Below are positions 55,529-64,000 of a stretch of 64,000 nucleotides of DNA, piece after piece. How positions within the stretch are numbered: the first letter of the stretch is position 1; each line of letters begins with the position of its first letter. Below the pieces are notes generated by a model. It ran no database searches. It worked only from the letters and a program-made list of their open reading frames with translations, and had not been told where the DNA came from. The DNA is from Paenibacillaceae bacterium (lineage in GTDB: Bacteria; Bacillota; Bacilli; Paenibacillales; Paenibacillaceae), in NCBI GenBank assembly GCA_004134985.1, contig REGQ01000064.1, forward strand, positions 62,001-126,000. Reading direction: 5' to 3'. The position numbers and the translations under genes are program-made.

Positions 55529-55834
55529 TTACATTTGCATCCGCATGATTTCCTGGTAAGATTCGATCACTTTGTTGCGGATTTGCGAGGTGAGCTGCAA
55601 GCCTAGCAAAGTCTGCTGCGATACAATCATAACTTCCGAAATATCTGCTTCACCGATAATAAACCGATCCGACACTTTATGTACTTCTGTTTCCTGTGCA
55701 CTCATATTGTCAATGGCTTTCTTGAGCGCATCACTGAACCCTTCGATCGTCTCTGCTGGCTTGGCCGTTTGTTTGATAGCCCCTTCAGAAAAGAGCGACT
55801 TATGTCCTACGTTCAGCATTGTATTTGTAACCAT
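55529..55834 (-). CDS. fliE: Flagellar hook-basal body complex protein FliE
   Basis: A 101-residue protein linking MS ring and rod, exported first. The C-terminal signature includes DISEVMIVSQQTLLGLQLTS and VIESYQEIMRMQM. The ATG at 55834 follows GGAGGGG. A gap of about 125 bases separates it from flgC; I see no promoter or terminator in that gap. Confidence 0.95.
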   Translation of the reverse strand: MVTNTMLNVGHKSLFSEGAIKQTAKPAETIEGFSDALKKAIDNMSAQETEVHKVSDRFIIGEADISEVMIVSQQTLLGLQLTSQIRNKVIESYQEIMRMQM

Positions 55835-55958
55835 TTGAACCCCTCCATCTACCAAGCGTATACGGCGCCGCCGTCCTTTTGGATAACAGCCAACGTTTCA
55901 CATGAAAATCTACACCGATTACTCGCACCAAAACTTATCCACTGTTAGACTTCAAAAC

Positions 55959-56414
55959 CTACTTGCCAATTTCCAGCGCTTTGGAGAACATCGACTTCGT
56001 TGCGTTCAATGCAGTGACATTCGCCTCATACGAGCGGGTAGCCGAGATCATATCGACCATCTCTTTCAGCATGTCGACATTGGGCATTTTGACATATCCC
56101 TGGTTGTCTGCGTCCGGATGACTCGGGTTATAAACGAGTTTCGAAGGGGTCTGATCCTCTTTGACACGCGTTACTTTCACCCCTCCGGAGGAGCTGCCGC
56201 TGCCAAGCTCGCCTGTCAATAAATCAGAAAACTTGGTTTTAATCGGCTCCATCACTGTAAGTTTTCTTTTGTAAGGCTCATACTGTCCGTCAACTAGCCT
56301 CCCTCTTGTCGTTTCTGCATTCGCGATGTTGGACGAAATGACATCCATCCGGAATCTTTGGGCAGTCAGCGCCGACGCACTTGCGTCAAAACCGTTCGTT
56401 AATTTCACCGTCAT
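55959..56414 (-). CDS. flgC: Flagellar basal-body rod protein FlgC
   Basis: A 151-residue rod protein. The N-terminal helix region includes GFDASASALTAQRFRMDVIS then SNIANAETTR; the C-terminal region is MVDMISATRSYEANVTALNA with MFSKALEIGK. It starts in a four-base overlap with the flgB stop. The length is typical. Confidence 0.97.
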   Translation of the reverse strand: MTVKLTNGFDASASALTAQRFRMDVISSNIANAETTRGRLVDGQYEPYKRKLTVMEPIKTKFSDLLTGELGSGSSSGGVKVTRVKEDQTPSKLVYNPSHPDADNQGYVKMPNVDMLKEMVDMISATRSYEANVTALNATKSMFSKALEIGK

Positions 56415-56824
56415 CCCCTCCCATCAATGCCTGTTCGCATCATACGAACGTCATGGTTCACCAGATCTATAAACGCATTATAACGCAACTGATTTTTGGC
56501 CAAAAGCGCCATTTCTCGGTCAATGTCCACGTTGTTTACATTGTTGTTCATGACAGTATGCTCATCTGTCCGAACAATGGACTGCGGGATATCCCCCGTC
56601 CCCCCGTTTCCTATATGCCTGGCATCCGTTCGTTTCAAGGCCAACTGCCCATCCGTCTGGTTGGACATCGCTTGTCCGAGCATTTCCTCAAACAATACCT
56701 CGGAACGCTTGTAATAGGGCGTGTCGTTATTCGCAATATTATTGGACACTACCTTTTGTCGCAGCTCAGCTGCATTCATGGCGCTTTCCAGTCTGCGAAA
56801 TCCGGATCCATTCAACAATTTCAC
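56411..56824 (-). CDS. flgB: Flagellar basal-body rod protein FlgB
   Basis: A 137-residue rod protein and first gene of the fla/che operon. AAELRQKVVSNNIANNDTPY and the C-terminal YNAFIDLVNHDVRMMRTGID are family features. I chose the GTG at 56824 ((M)KLLNGSGFRRLE) because AGGA lies just upstream; an ATG at 56848 has only AAGAAG. About 160 bases to the codY terminator hold the leader and, presumably, the operon promoter. Confidence 0.93.
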   Translation of the reverse strand: MKLLNGSGFRRLESAMNAAELRQKVVSNNIANNDTPYYKRSEVLFEEMLGQAMSNQTDGQLALKRTDARHIGNGGTGDIPQSIVRTDEHTVMNNNVNNVDIDREMALLAKNQLRYNAFIDLVNHDVRMMRTGIDGRG

Positions 56825-56986
56825 GGCCAATCCTCGCTTTCGTTTCATCTTCTTTGGTAATATTCAACAGACCTTTACACTTTCCCTCTTTAATTCGACA
56901 ATTCTCCCACAATTTATCGTGTAGTTGATGTCGATCTTTGCCGATAATGATAATATTCCATAAATTACAATTGTTTAACAATAAGT
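56825..56986. promoter_or_regulatory. Upstream region of the fla/che operon
   Basis: An AT-rich stretch between the codY terminator and flgB. A 13-base inverted repeat ATTGTTTAACAAT (56970-56982) lies next to the terminator. On the minus strand several -10-like elements (TATTAT near 56950) have poorly spaced -35 partners, so I cannot name a single sigma-A promoter. No sigma-D element in the transcribed direction is convincing. The fla/che promoter must lie here if the operon is separate from codY. Confidence 0.4.
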
Positions 56987-57017
56987 AAAAAGCCCTATCT
57001 TTTTTGTAAGATAGGGC
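56987..57017 (-). terminator. Terminator after codY
   Basis: A perfect 10-bp stem GCCCTATCTT / AAGATAGGGC with an ACAAAA loop, followed by TTTTTA on the minus strand, 35 bases past the codY stop. Confidence 0.9.
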
Positions 57018-57051
57018 AGTCAAGGTATAAAAGGCCTGTTTTTATATATAA

Positions 57052-57822
57052 TTATGCCTTAGTTTTTTCCAGGCTGCGAAAAAGTTGATCATTAAGAATT
57101 TTAATATATGTCCCTTTCATGCCTAGAGAACGAGTCTCAATGACCCCTGCGCTTTCCAATTTTCGCAGAGCATTGACGATAACGGAACGGGTAATACCCA
57201 CCCGGTCTGCCACCTTCGAAGCAACCAGCAGTCCTTCCTTGCTGTTCAACTCTTCAAAAATATGCTCCACAGCTTCCAACTCGCTGAAAGACAGCGAACT
57301 TACAGCTACCGAAACGACGGCCCTGCTGCGCGCCTCCATTTCCACTTCCTCGGCACGCTCGCGCAGAATTTCCATCCCTACGATCGTCGAGCCGTATTCA
57401 GCCAAAATGAGATCATCATCGTCAAACACACCTGATTTGCGCGTCAGCACCAAAGTTCCCAGACGGTCGCCGCCTCCGCTGATCGGCACCACGGTCATCA
57501 TCGCCTGATCCGACATATCCGGAAATGCCGCAGCAATGCCTTCATCTGGCAGAACATTGGTTACCGTTTCCTGTATTTGCAGCAAGCGCTCATTGCTTTG
57601 CACGGACAGGCGCAGCTCTGTTGCCGGAATGCTGCGCAGCCGTTCGTGCTCCCATACGCTGACGGCGGCGCAGCCGAGAATTTTGCCTTTTCGGCTCACC
57701 ACAAACACATCAGCTTGAATGGTCGAACAGAGCACCTCCGCCATTTCTCTGAAATTCAACGCTTTCCCTGCTGCGCGCTGCAGCAAACGGTTCAGCGTCC
57801 TTGTCTTTGCAAGTAACGTCAT
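57052..57822 (-). CDS. codY: Global transcription regulator CodY
   Basis: A 256-residue repressor responding to GTP and branched-chain amino acids. The N-terminal GAF effector domain (about 1-155) begins [15 protein letters not shown], and the C-terminal winged helix (about 175-250) contains [20 protein letters not shown]. The ATG at 57822 follows GGGAGG; a frame to 57843 is extended without reason. It ends the topA-hslVU-codY unit and sits directly ahead of the fla/che operon, which CodY represses in B. subtilis. Confidence 0.97.
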   Translation of the reverse strand: MTLLAKTRTLNRLLQRAAGKALNFREMAEVLCSTIQADVFVVSRKGKILGCAAVSVWEHERLRSIPATELRLSVQSNERLLQIQETVTNVLPDEGIAAAFPDMSDQAMMTVVPISGGGDRLGTLVLTRKSGVFDDDDLILAEYGSTIVGMEILRERAEEVEMEARSRAVVSVAVSSLSFSELEAVEHIFEELNSKEGLLVASKVADRVGITRSVIVNALRKLESAGVIETRSLGMKGTYIKILNDQLFRSLEKTKA

Positions 57823-57848
57823 GCCATTGCCTCCCAAAATCAATCCAC

Positions 57849-59243
57849 TTACAATATATATTGACTTAAATCACGGTTCTGCGCAATATCACCGACTTTA
57901 TCGCGCACATATTCCGGGGTAATTGTCATTTGCTCCAGCGTTAAGTCCGGTGCCTCAAACGACAGATCCTCAAGCAGCTTTTCCAAAATGGTGTGCAGTC
58001 TGCGCGCGCCGATGTTTTCCGTATTGCGGTTGACATCCGCCGCGATCGAGGCGATTTCCCGGATAGCTTCTTCCGAGAAATCCACGCTGATCCCCTCGGT
58101 CTCCAGCAAGGCGGTATACTGTTTGGTCAGCGCATTTTTGGGCTCTGTCAAAATTTTAACAAAGTCCTCCAGCGTCAAATTCGTCAGCTCGACACGAATC
58201 GGAAAGCGGCCCTGAAGTTCAGGGATCAGATCGGCAGGCTTGGCAATATGGAAGGCCCCCGCAGCGATAAACAGCACATAGTCGGTTTTGACAGGGCCAT
58301 ATTTGGTCATGACCGTAGAACCTTCCACGATCGGCAAAATATCGCGCTGCACTCCTTCGCGTGACACATCCGGACCCGAACCACGGGACGGGCTGGCAAT
58401 TTTATCGATCTCATCAATAAAAATCATACCGGACTGCTCCGCGCGCTTGATCGATTCCTGAATAACATCCTCCATATCGATCAACTTGTTCGCTTCTTCC
58501 TGCGTCAGCACTTTGCGCGCTTCGCGTACAGGAAGCTTCCGCTTTTTATAGCGCTTCGGCATAAGCTGCCCGAACATTTCCTGCATATTCATACCCATGC
58601 CTTCTCCGCCTTGACCTGAAAGCAAGTCCATCATCGAAGGGGCGGTATCCTCCACCTCGATTTCGATCAGTTCATTTTCCAGTTCGCCGGCCTCAAGCCG
58701 TTCCTTGACCGATTTGCGCTTGTCAATCACATCTGTATTGGTCTCCGGCGCTTCTTCTTCCTGATTTTGCTGATTGCCAAAAATCATTTCGAAGGGGTTG
58801 CGCTGCGGCTTGGACTTCTTATCAGACGGCACGAGCAGGCTAACCAGCCGTTCGTTGGCCAGCTTCTCAGCTTTGTCCTTCACCTGTTCTGTCTTCTCCA
58901 GCTTCACCATCCGGATCGCCGTCTCCACCAAATCGCGAACCATTGACTCTACATCCCGGCCCACATAACCGACCTCGGTAAACTTGGTTGCCTCTATTTT
59001 TACGAAGGGCGCATTGACCAGCTTGGCAAGCCTTCTGGCAATTTCGGTTTTACCTACACCTGTCGGACCAATCATCAAAATATTTTTTGGCACAATTTCA
59101 TCCCGGATCGACTCATCCAGTTTACTGCGCCGGTATCGATTGCGCAATGCAATCGCCACAGAGCGTTTCGCAAATTTTTGTCCTACAATATATTTGTCCA
59201 GTTCCGCGACAATTTGACGCGGCGTTAGCGCTACGTTACGCAT
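57849..59243 (-). CDS. hslU: ATP-dependent protease ATPase subunit HslU (ClpY)
   Basis: A 464-residue AAA+ unfoldase for HslV. It has [20 protein letters not shown] at the N-terminus, Walker A in [15 protein letters not shown], the pore motif region [10 protein letters not shown], the inserted I domain (about 110-245), Walker B in [11 protein letters not shown], and a C-terminus ending LSQYIL, which inserts into HslV. I chose the ATG at 59243 ([10 protein letters not shown]), nine bases from GGAGGG, over 59252, which abuts the site. Confidence 0.97.
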   Translation of the reverse strand: MRNVALTPRQIVAELDKYIVGQKFAKRSVAIALRNRYRRSKLDESIRDEIVPKNILMIGPTGVGKTEIARRLAKLVNAPFVKIEATKFTEVGYVGRDVESMVRDLVETAIRMVKLEKTEQVKDKAEKLANERLVSLLVPSDKKSKPQRNPFEMIFGNQQNQEEEAPETNTDVIDKRKSVKERLEAGELENELIEIEVEDTAPSMMDLLSGQGGEGMGMNMQEMFGQLMPKRYKKRKLPVREARKVLTQEEANKLIDMEDVIQESIKRAEQSGMIFIDEIDKIASPSRGSGPDVSREGVQRDILPIVEGSTVMTKYGPVKTDYVLFIAAGAFHIAKPADLIPELQGRFPIRVELTNLTLEDFVKILTEPKNALTKQYTALLETEGISVDFSEEAIREIASIAADVNRNTENIGARRLHTILEKLLEDLSFEAPDLTLEQMTITPEYVRDKVGDIAQNRDLSQYIL

Positions 59244-59290
59244 ACTGTTCATCCCTCCGTTACAGCCGCGGCTTACCGCAAGCTTGGAAA

Positions 59291-59833
59291 TTATACCTCT
59301 TCAACAATAATGCTGCGATTCGTATATACGCAAATATCGGCAGCGATTTCGAGCGCCGCATTTGCCATCGCTTTCGCATCCAAATGGGTCGCATGGAGCT
59401 TCAAGGCGCGCGCTGCCGACATCGCAAAGCTGCCTCCGGAACCGATTGCCAGAATACCGTCATCCGGCTCAATAATTTCGCCGTTGCCGGAAATCAACAG
59501 CATCCCGCTTTTATCCATCACGATCATCATCGCCTCCAGCCTGCGCAGCACGCGGTCTGAGCGCCATTCCTTCGCCAGTTCCACCGCCGCGCGCTGCAAG
59601 TTGCCATGATGTTCTTCCAGTTTGCCTTCGAATTTCTCGAACAGAGTGATCGCATCGGCTACCGAGCCAGCGAAGCCAGCCACTACCTGGCCGCGGTACA
59701 AACGCCGTACTTTTTTGGCGGAATGCTTCATAACCATACTATTGCCGAAAGTCACCTGGCCATCGCCGGCAATCGCACCTTTCCCTTCATGACGAACCGC
59801 ACAAATCGTTGTCGCATGAAACTGCATTTCCAT
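59291..59833 (-). CDS. hslV: ATP-dependent protease subunit HslV (ClpQ)
   Basis: A 180-residue proteasome-like N-terminal nucleophile hydrolase. The conserved core starts at [20 protein letters not shown]; the nucleophile is most likely Thr8, preceded by MEMQFHA, which would have to be removed. [20 protein letters not shown] and [18 protein letters not shown] are family signatures. Unlike B. subtilis CodW, no Ser lies at residue 2. The ATG at 59833 follows GGAGGGG. It is followed directly by hslU. Confidence 0.96.
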   Translation of the reverse strand: MEMQFHATTICAVRHEGKGAIAGDGQVTFGNSMVMKHSAKKVRRLYRGQVVAGFAGSVADAITLFEKFEGKLEEHHGNLQRAAVELAKEWRSDRVLRRLEAMMIVMDKSGMLLISGNGEIIEPDDGILAIGSGGSFAMSAARALKLHATHLDAKAMANAALEIAADICVYTNRSIIVEEV

Positions 59834-59861
59834 TGCTGCCCCTCCGTTCACTTTCCCATAA

Positions 59862-61199
59862 TCAAACGTCTGTACGATTCAACAGCGACGTGTCTTTGAA
59901 CGTCTCCAAATGCTCCAGCGCCCGATTAGCAATGGCCGCATACTTGTCTTTTTTGTTGCGAATCCGCTCTTCCAGCTGCGGAAACAGCCCGAAGTTGGCA
60001 TTCATCGGCTGAAAATGCTTGAAGTCAGCCGTCGTAATGTATTCCGCCATGCTGCCTAGCGCCGTTTCCGCAGGAAGCACCAGCGGATCAAGCCCGCGCG
60101 CCAGCCGGCCCGCATTGATCCCGGCAATCAGCCCTGAAGCTGCCGATTCGACATAGCCTTCCACGCCTGTCATTTGACCTGCGAAGAACAGATTGTCGCG
60201 CCCTTTGAATTGGTAGGTCGGTTTAAGCAGTTTTGGAGAATTGATAAACGTATTGCGGTGCATGACACCGAATCTGACAAACTCAGCCTGCTCCAATCCT
60301 GGAATCAGCGAGAATACCCTTTTCTGCTCCCCCCACTTCAGATGGGTCTGGAAGCCAACGAGGTTATACAACGTGCCGGCAGCATTGTCCTGGCGCAGCT
60401 GAACGACTGCGTGCGGAAGCTTGCCGGTATGCGGATTTATGAGTCCTACAGGTTTCATCGCTCCGAACAACAGTGTTTGTTTGCCGCGGCTCGCAATGAC
60501 TTCCACCGGCATGCAGCCTTCAAAATAGATTTCTTTCTCAAATGATTTGAGCTCTGCTTTTTCCGCTTCGATCAGCGCCTGATAGAACGTCTCGAACTCT
60601 GCTTCTGTCATCGGACAATTCAGATAGGCAGCCTCTCCCTTGTCGTAGCGGGACGCAAGGTACACCTTGCTCATATCAATCGATTCTTTCTCAACAATTG
60701 GCGCCGCAGCGTCGTAGAAGTAGAAATACTCTTCCCCCATCAGCTCCTGGATTCGCTGGGACAGCTCAGGCGATGTCAGCGGGCCTGTAGCGATGACGAC
60801 GATACCGTCCTCGGGCAGCTCCGTCAATTCCTCATTCCGCACTTCCACCAGCGGATGTTCTCTGAGCGAGGAGGTAATCGCACCGGAGAAGCCGTCCCTG
60901 TCTACGGCAAGCGCCCCGCCAGCAGGCACAGCATGCTTGTCAGCGGACGAGAGGACAAGGGAGTCCATCCGGCGCATTTCTTCCTTCAGAAGCCCTACAG
61001 CGTTGCTGAGCCCGTTAGCGCGCAAGCTGTTGCTGCACACAAGCTCTGCAAACTTATCCGTATGATGCGCCGGCGTTCGTTTCACCGGACGCATCTCATA
61101 CAAAGTAACGGGCACCCCTTGCGATGCAATTTGCCAGGCAGCCTCACTGCCAGCCAATCCAGCGCCAACTACCGTCACTTTTTTATAATCGTTCAACAT
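59862..61199 (-). CDS. trmFO: Methylenetetrahydrofolate-dependent tRNA uracil-54 methyltransferase TrmFO
   Basis: A 445-residue FAD enzyme making ribothymidine-54 in tRNA with methylenetetrahydrofolate as carbon donor (formerly Gid). The FAD loop [18 protein letters not shown] is at the N-terminus, with [20 protein letters not shown] and [14 protein letters not shown] further on and an FAD-binding [16 protein letters not shown] near the end. In B. subtilis xerC (codV) follows; here hslV follows directly. Confidence 0.97.
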   Translation of the reverse strand: MLNDYKKVTVVGAGLAGSEAAWQIASQGVPVTLYEMRPVKRTPAHHTDKFAELVCSNSLRANGLSNAVGLLKEEMRRMDSLVLSSADKHAVPAGGALAVDRDGFSGAITSSLREHPLVEVRNEELTELPEDGIVVIATGPLTSPELSQRIQELMGEEYFYFYDAAAPIVEKESIDMSKVYLASRYDKGEAAYLNCPMTEAEFETFYQALIEAEKAELKSFEKEIYFEGCMPVEVIASRGKQTLLFGAMKPVGLINPHTGKLPHAVVQLRQDNAAGTLYNLVGFQTHLKWGEQKRVFSLIPGLEQAEFVRFGVMHRNTFINSPKLLKPTYQFKGRDNLFFAGQMTGVEGYVESAASGLIAGINAGRLARGLDPLVLPAETALGSMAEYITTADFKHFQPMNANFGLFPQLEERIRNKKDKYAAIANRALEHLETFKDTSLLNRTDV

Positions 61200-61241
61200 T
61201 TACTCCCCGCTTTCATTTCTTTCGTACAGAACGGTTAACGA

Positions 61242-63335
61242 TCAGGATTGTTCCTGATCCTCCGGCAATTCCTCAGTATGATCACATTGTGTACACTGGA
61301 TTTTCCCGCCGCTGCGATTGCGCTTTTCCACCATCGTTCCATTGCAGGCAGGGCAAGGCTTGCTGATCGGTTTATCCCAGGACACATAGTCACAGCCTGG
61401 ATATTGGCTGCAGCCAAAAAATATTCTGCCCTTCTTGCTGCGCCGTTCAATAATTTTGCCTTCACCGCATTTGGGACAATCCACCCCGGTGTCTTTGACG
61501 ATCGGTCTTGTGTTGCGACAGTCCGGAAAACCGGAACACGCCAAAAATTTGCCATAGCGCCCCATTTTGTATACAAAATGAGACCCGCATTTCTCACAAA
61601 TTTCATCAGATACTTCATCCTGTATTTCGATTTCTTTCATTTCTTCTTCCGCGACGGTCAGCCGTTTTTCAAACGAGTCATAGAAAGAAGCGAGCACTTT
61701 AACCCAATTCTGCTCCCCTTCTTCCACATGGTCAAGATTGCCTTCCATATTCGCGGTAAACTCAGCATCCAATATTTCAGGGAAAAATTCTTCCATTAAT
61801 TGAATGACGAGATCGCCAAGTTCCGTCGGCACAAATTTCTTCTCTTCGATTGCCACATACCCGCGCTTCTGAATCGTCTCAAGCGTTGGCGCATAGGTGC
61901 TGGGACGCCCGATTCCGAGTTCCTCCAAGGTGCGGACAAGCCTGGCCTCCGTATAACGGGGAGGGGGCTGTGTGAAATGCTGTTTCGGCTCAATGGACTG
62001 CTGAACTGCCGTATCCCCGGCTTGCAGCTGCGGCAGAAACTTCTCCTCTTCTGTCGTCCCGTCATCATTGCCTTCCACATACACTTTCATAAATCCAGGA
62101 AATTTCAATTTGGAGCCGGTAGCGCGAAACGTCACCGATCCTACTGCAAAATCGACAGACATCGTGTCGAGCACAGCCGAGGACATCTGGCTGGCTACGA
62201 ACCGTTCCCAAACCAGTTTGTAAAGCCGGAGCTGATCCCTGGTCAAAAACGGTTTCATCTGATCAGGCAACCGCAGTACAGAAGTCGGCCTGATCGCCTC
62301 ATGCGCATCTTGGGCGTTCGCATTTTTCTTCAAATATACACGCGGCTCTTCCGGTCTGTACTCCTGTCCGTACTTTTCCGCAATGTACTCCCTGGCTTCA
62401 TCCTGTGCAATCGGCGAAATACGCGTGGAATCGGTACGCATGTAGGTGATAAGACCAACGGTCCCTTCCTTGCCCAAGTCGACCCCTTCATAAAGCTGCT
62501 GGGCGACCGACATCGTTTTGGCAGCACGGAATCCAAGCTTGCGCGCCGCTTCCTGCTGCAGGGAACTCGTTATAAACGGCGGAGCCGGATTGCGCAGCCG
62601 CTCTTTCTCCTTGACCTCCGCTACCGTATAGGGATGATTGCCCATTGCCGCCAAAATTTCATTGACAGCCTGTTCGCTGCCAAGCTCGCGCTTTGCTCCG
62701 TCTATCGCATGGAACTTCGCCTCAAATTCGGCTTTGCCATGTTTCAGTTTCGTCGTAATGGACCAGTACTCTTCCGGAATAAACGCATCAATTTCATTCT
62801 CGCGATCACTGATCAGCTTGACTGCCACCGACTGCACGCGGCCGGCAGACAACCCCTTCTTTACCTTCTTCCACAACAGCGGGCTGATTTTGTAACCGAC
62901 AAGCCGATCGAGAATCCGTCTGGCCTGCTGGGCGTTCACCAGATCCATATTGATCGGGCGCGGTGTTTTAAACGCATCCTTGACCGCCTGCTTCGTTATT
63001 TCATTAAATACAACGCGACAATCCTCCGACTCATCCAATTCCAGATAATGCGCAAGATGCCAGGCAATTGCTTCCCCTTCGCGATCCGGGTCAGCCGCCA
63101 GAAAGACGCGTTTCACTTTTTTTCTTGCGTCCTTCAGTTCCTTGAGCACACTGCCTTTGCCGCGTATCGTTATATATTTCGGGTTAAAATCGTTTTCGAC
63201 TTCTACACCGATCTGGCTCTTTGGCAAATCACGAATATGACCCATGGATGCTTTGACAATATACTTGCTGCCAAGATATTTACCGATTGTCTTCGCTTTC
63301 GCGGGTGATTCGACAATGACAAGTGAATCCGCCAT
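61242..63335 (-). CDS. topA: DNA topoisomerase I
   Basis: A 697-residue type IA topoisomerase that relaxes negative supercoils. The TOPRIM domain (1-115) contains [17 protein letters not shown] and [17 protein letters not shown]; the catalytic Tyr lies in [12 protein letters not shown] (about 295); [20 protein letters not shown] is also typical. The C-terminus has three C4 zinc motifs (CEKC, CPKC and CPAC types, about 575-690). The ATG at 63335 follows AGGAGG; the longer frame to 63401 is rejected. It is followed by trmFO, the common order. Confidence 0.98.
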   Translation of the reverse strand: MADSLVIVESPAKAKTIGKYLGSKYIVKASMGHIRDLPKSQIGVEVENDFNPKYITIRGKGSVLKELKDARKKVKRVFLAADPDREGEAIAWHLAHYLELDESEDCRVVFNEITKQAVKDAFKTPRPINMDLVNAQQARRILDRLVGYKISPLLWKKVKKGLSAGRVQSVAVKLISDRENEIDAFIPEEYWSITTKLKHGKAEFEAKFHAIDGAKRELGSEQAVNEILAAMGNHPYTVAEVKEKERLRNPAPPFITSSLQQEAARKLGFRAAKTMSVAQQLYEGVDLGKEGTVGLITYMRTDSTRISPIAQDEAREYIAEKYGQEYRPEEPRVYLKKNANAQDAHEAIRPTSVLRLPDQMKPFLTRDQLRLYKLVWERFVASQMSSAVLDTMSVDFAVGSVTFRATGSKLKFPGFMKVYVEGNDDGTTEEEKFLPQLQAGDTAVQQSIEPKQHFTQPPPRYTEARLVRTLEELGIGRPSTYAPTLETIQKRGYVAIEEKKFVPTELGDLVIQLMEEFFPEILDAEFTANMEGNLDHVEEGEQNWVKVLASFYDSFEKRLTVAEEEMKEIEIQDEVSDEICEKCGSHFVYKMGRYGKFLACSGFPDCRNTRPIVKDTGVDCPKCGEGKIIERRSKKGRIFFGCSQYPGCDYVSWDKPISKPCPACNGTMVEKRNRSGGKIQCTQCDHTEELPEDQEQS

Positions 63336-63363
63336 CAAGCATCCTCCTTTCGCTCTCGCAGCT

Positions 63364-64000
63364 CTATAGGGCAATATATATGAAGCCCGGCTGCTGTTCA
63401 ATCTTCCGTTTTATAGATAAATTTATCAGAACTGCGTGCAAATGTCCAAACGGCATGCCGGTAAGCTCATGCAATTCGTCGGCTGTGCCTGCTTTGCTGC
63501 GCAGCAACTCATATATTCTTTGCTCGTCAACAGACATCCCGGACGCTGTTTCCGCAGTGCGAGCGGCATAGGGCAGCAGGCTTGTGAAATCTGACCGATC
63601 ACAAAACTCCTCCATGATATGCTCCGCCCCGCTGACCAGTTTCGCCGCGCTGTTGCGAATCAATGCGTTCGTCCCCGCACTCTTCGGGGAATAGATCGGT
63701 CCCGGCACCGCGAACACTTCACGCGAATTTTCAAGCGCCAAGTCTGCGGTAATAAGCGAGCCGCTGCGGGCAGAAGCCTCAACGACAAGCGTGCCGAAGG
63801 ATAGCCCCGCAATAATGCGATTTCGCTTGGGGAACAAGCCGGGATGACTTGGTGTTCCAAGCGGATATTCCGTAACGATAAGCCCCCGCTCTGCAATATC
63901 CCTGAACAGCGCCTTATTGTCCGGCGGGTAAATATTATCAATCGCCGTTCCCAGCACCGCGATCGTGCTGCCGCTGCCTTCAAGCGCCGCTTCATGCGCA
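63364..64000 (-). CDS. dprA: DNA processing protein DprA (5' end outside window)
   Basis: The C-terminal 211 residues and the stop are present; the start lies beyond 64000. DprA loads RecA onto incoming single-stranded DNA. The Rossmann-fold part shows [27 protein letters not shown] and [20 protein letters not shown]; the last ~60 residues form a winged helix ([20 protein letters not shown]). It lies 28 bases before topA, the usual dprA-topA order. Confidence 0.96.
   Translation of the reverse strand, partial: AHEAALEGSGSTIAVLGTAIDNIYPPDNKALFRDIAERGLIVTEYPLGTPSHPGLFPKRNRIIAGLSFGTLVVEASARSGSLITADLALENSREVFAVPGPIYSPKSAGTNALIRNSAAKLVSGAEHIMEEFCDRSDFTSLLPYAARTAETASGMSVDEQRIYELLRSKAGTADELHELTGMPFGHLHAVLINLSIKRKIEQQPGFIYIAL

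Noticed and set aside
56921-56947. Sigma-D-like promoter on the plus strand (GCCGATAA with a weak -35)
   Set aside because: It points away from flgB towards codY's 3' end, against all genes, and the -35 does not match TAAA at the right spacing.
61800-63308. 502-codon plus-strand open frame antisense to topA
   Set aside because: Shadow of topA with no recognisable motif; the topA frame has all catalytic and zinc motifs.

Overview
The window is a 64 kb piece of a Gram-positive, spore-forming, motile bacterium of the order Bacillales, most likely Paenibacillus or a close relative. The case rests on gene order (topA-trmFO-hslVU-codY, then a long fla/che operon of the Bacillus subtilis type, then rpsB-tsf-pyrH-frr-uppS-cdsA-dxr-rasP-proS-polC, then rimP-nusA-ylxR-ylxQ-infB-rbfA-nrnA-truB-ribF-rpsO-pnp-ylxY), on PolC as the DNA polymerase, on the CheC/CheD/FliY chemotaxis set, on a spore-former YlxY protein, and on strong AGGAGG-type ribosome binding sites. 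I assign the genus by inference; no rRNA or tRNA is present to check it. All 65 protein genes lie on the minus strand, so transcription runs from high to low coordinates, and I found no frameshifted gene, insertion sequence, prophage or CRISPR array.

Layout in the direction of transcription. 64000-57052: dprA (5' end outside the window), topA, trmFO, hslV, hslU and codY, closed by a strong terminator at 56987-57017. 56824-28266: the fla/che operon, running basal-body rod genes, MS ring, switch, export ATPase, hook-length and hook genes, switch/CheY genes, export gate, FlhF/FlhG, cheB-cheA-cheW-cheC-cheD, a small membrane protein and sigD. 28256-25334: fapA and three small poorly known genes (a small soluble protein, a SwrB-like protein and an MltG-domain-like protein), closed by a terminator at 25176-25202. 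24880-16163: rpsB with its own promoter and structured leader, terminator, tsf, then pyrH, frr, uppS, cdsA, dxr, rasP and proS. 16093-11789: polC. 11778-3496: the rimP-ribF translation/transcription operon, driven by a very good sigma-A promoter. 3472-1: rpsO, pnp and the truncated ylxY.

How the parts work together. One half is housekeeping: transcription elongation and antitermination (NusA), translation initiation and ribosome maturation (IF2, RbfA, RimP, S2, S15, EF-Ts, RRF), tRNA modification (TruB, TrmFO), RNA turnover (PNPase, NrnA), replication (PolC, TopA), and envelope lipid and isoprenoid steps (Dxr, UppS, CdsA, RasP). The other half builds and steers the flagellum. CodY, a GTP and branched-chain amino-acid sensor, sits directly upstream, and the operon ends with the flagellar sigma factor SigD, as in B. 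subtilis.

The content is largely conserved core genome. The observations most worth a second look are a 39-bp tandem repeat (about 5.6 copies) between cheA and cheW, the small-gene block between sigD and rpsB, a perfect 28-bp palindrome in front of polC, structured leaders before rimP, rpsB and rpsO, an archaeal-type ProRS, and a nonamer repeat at the flgD 3' end. I did not find an obviously new multi-gene system.
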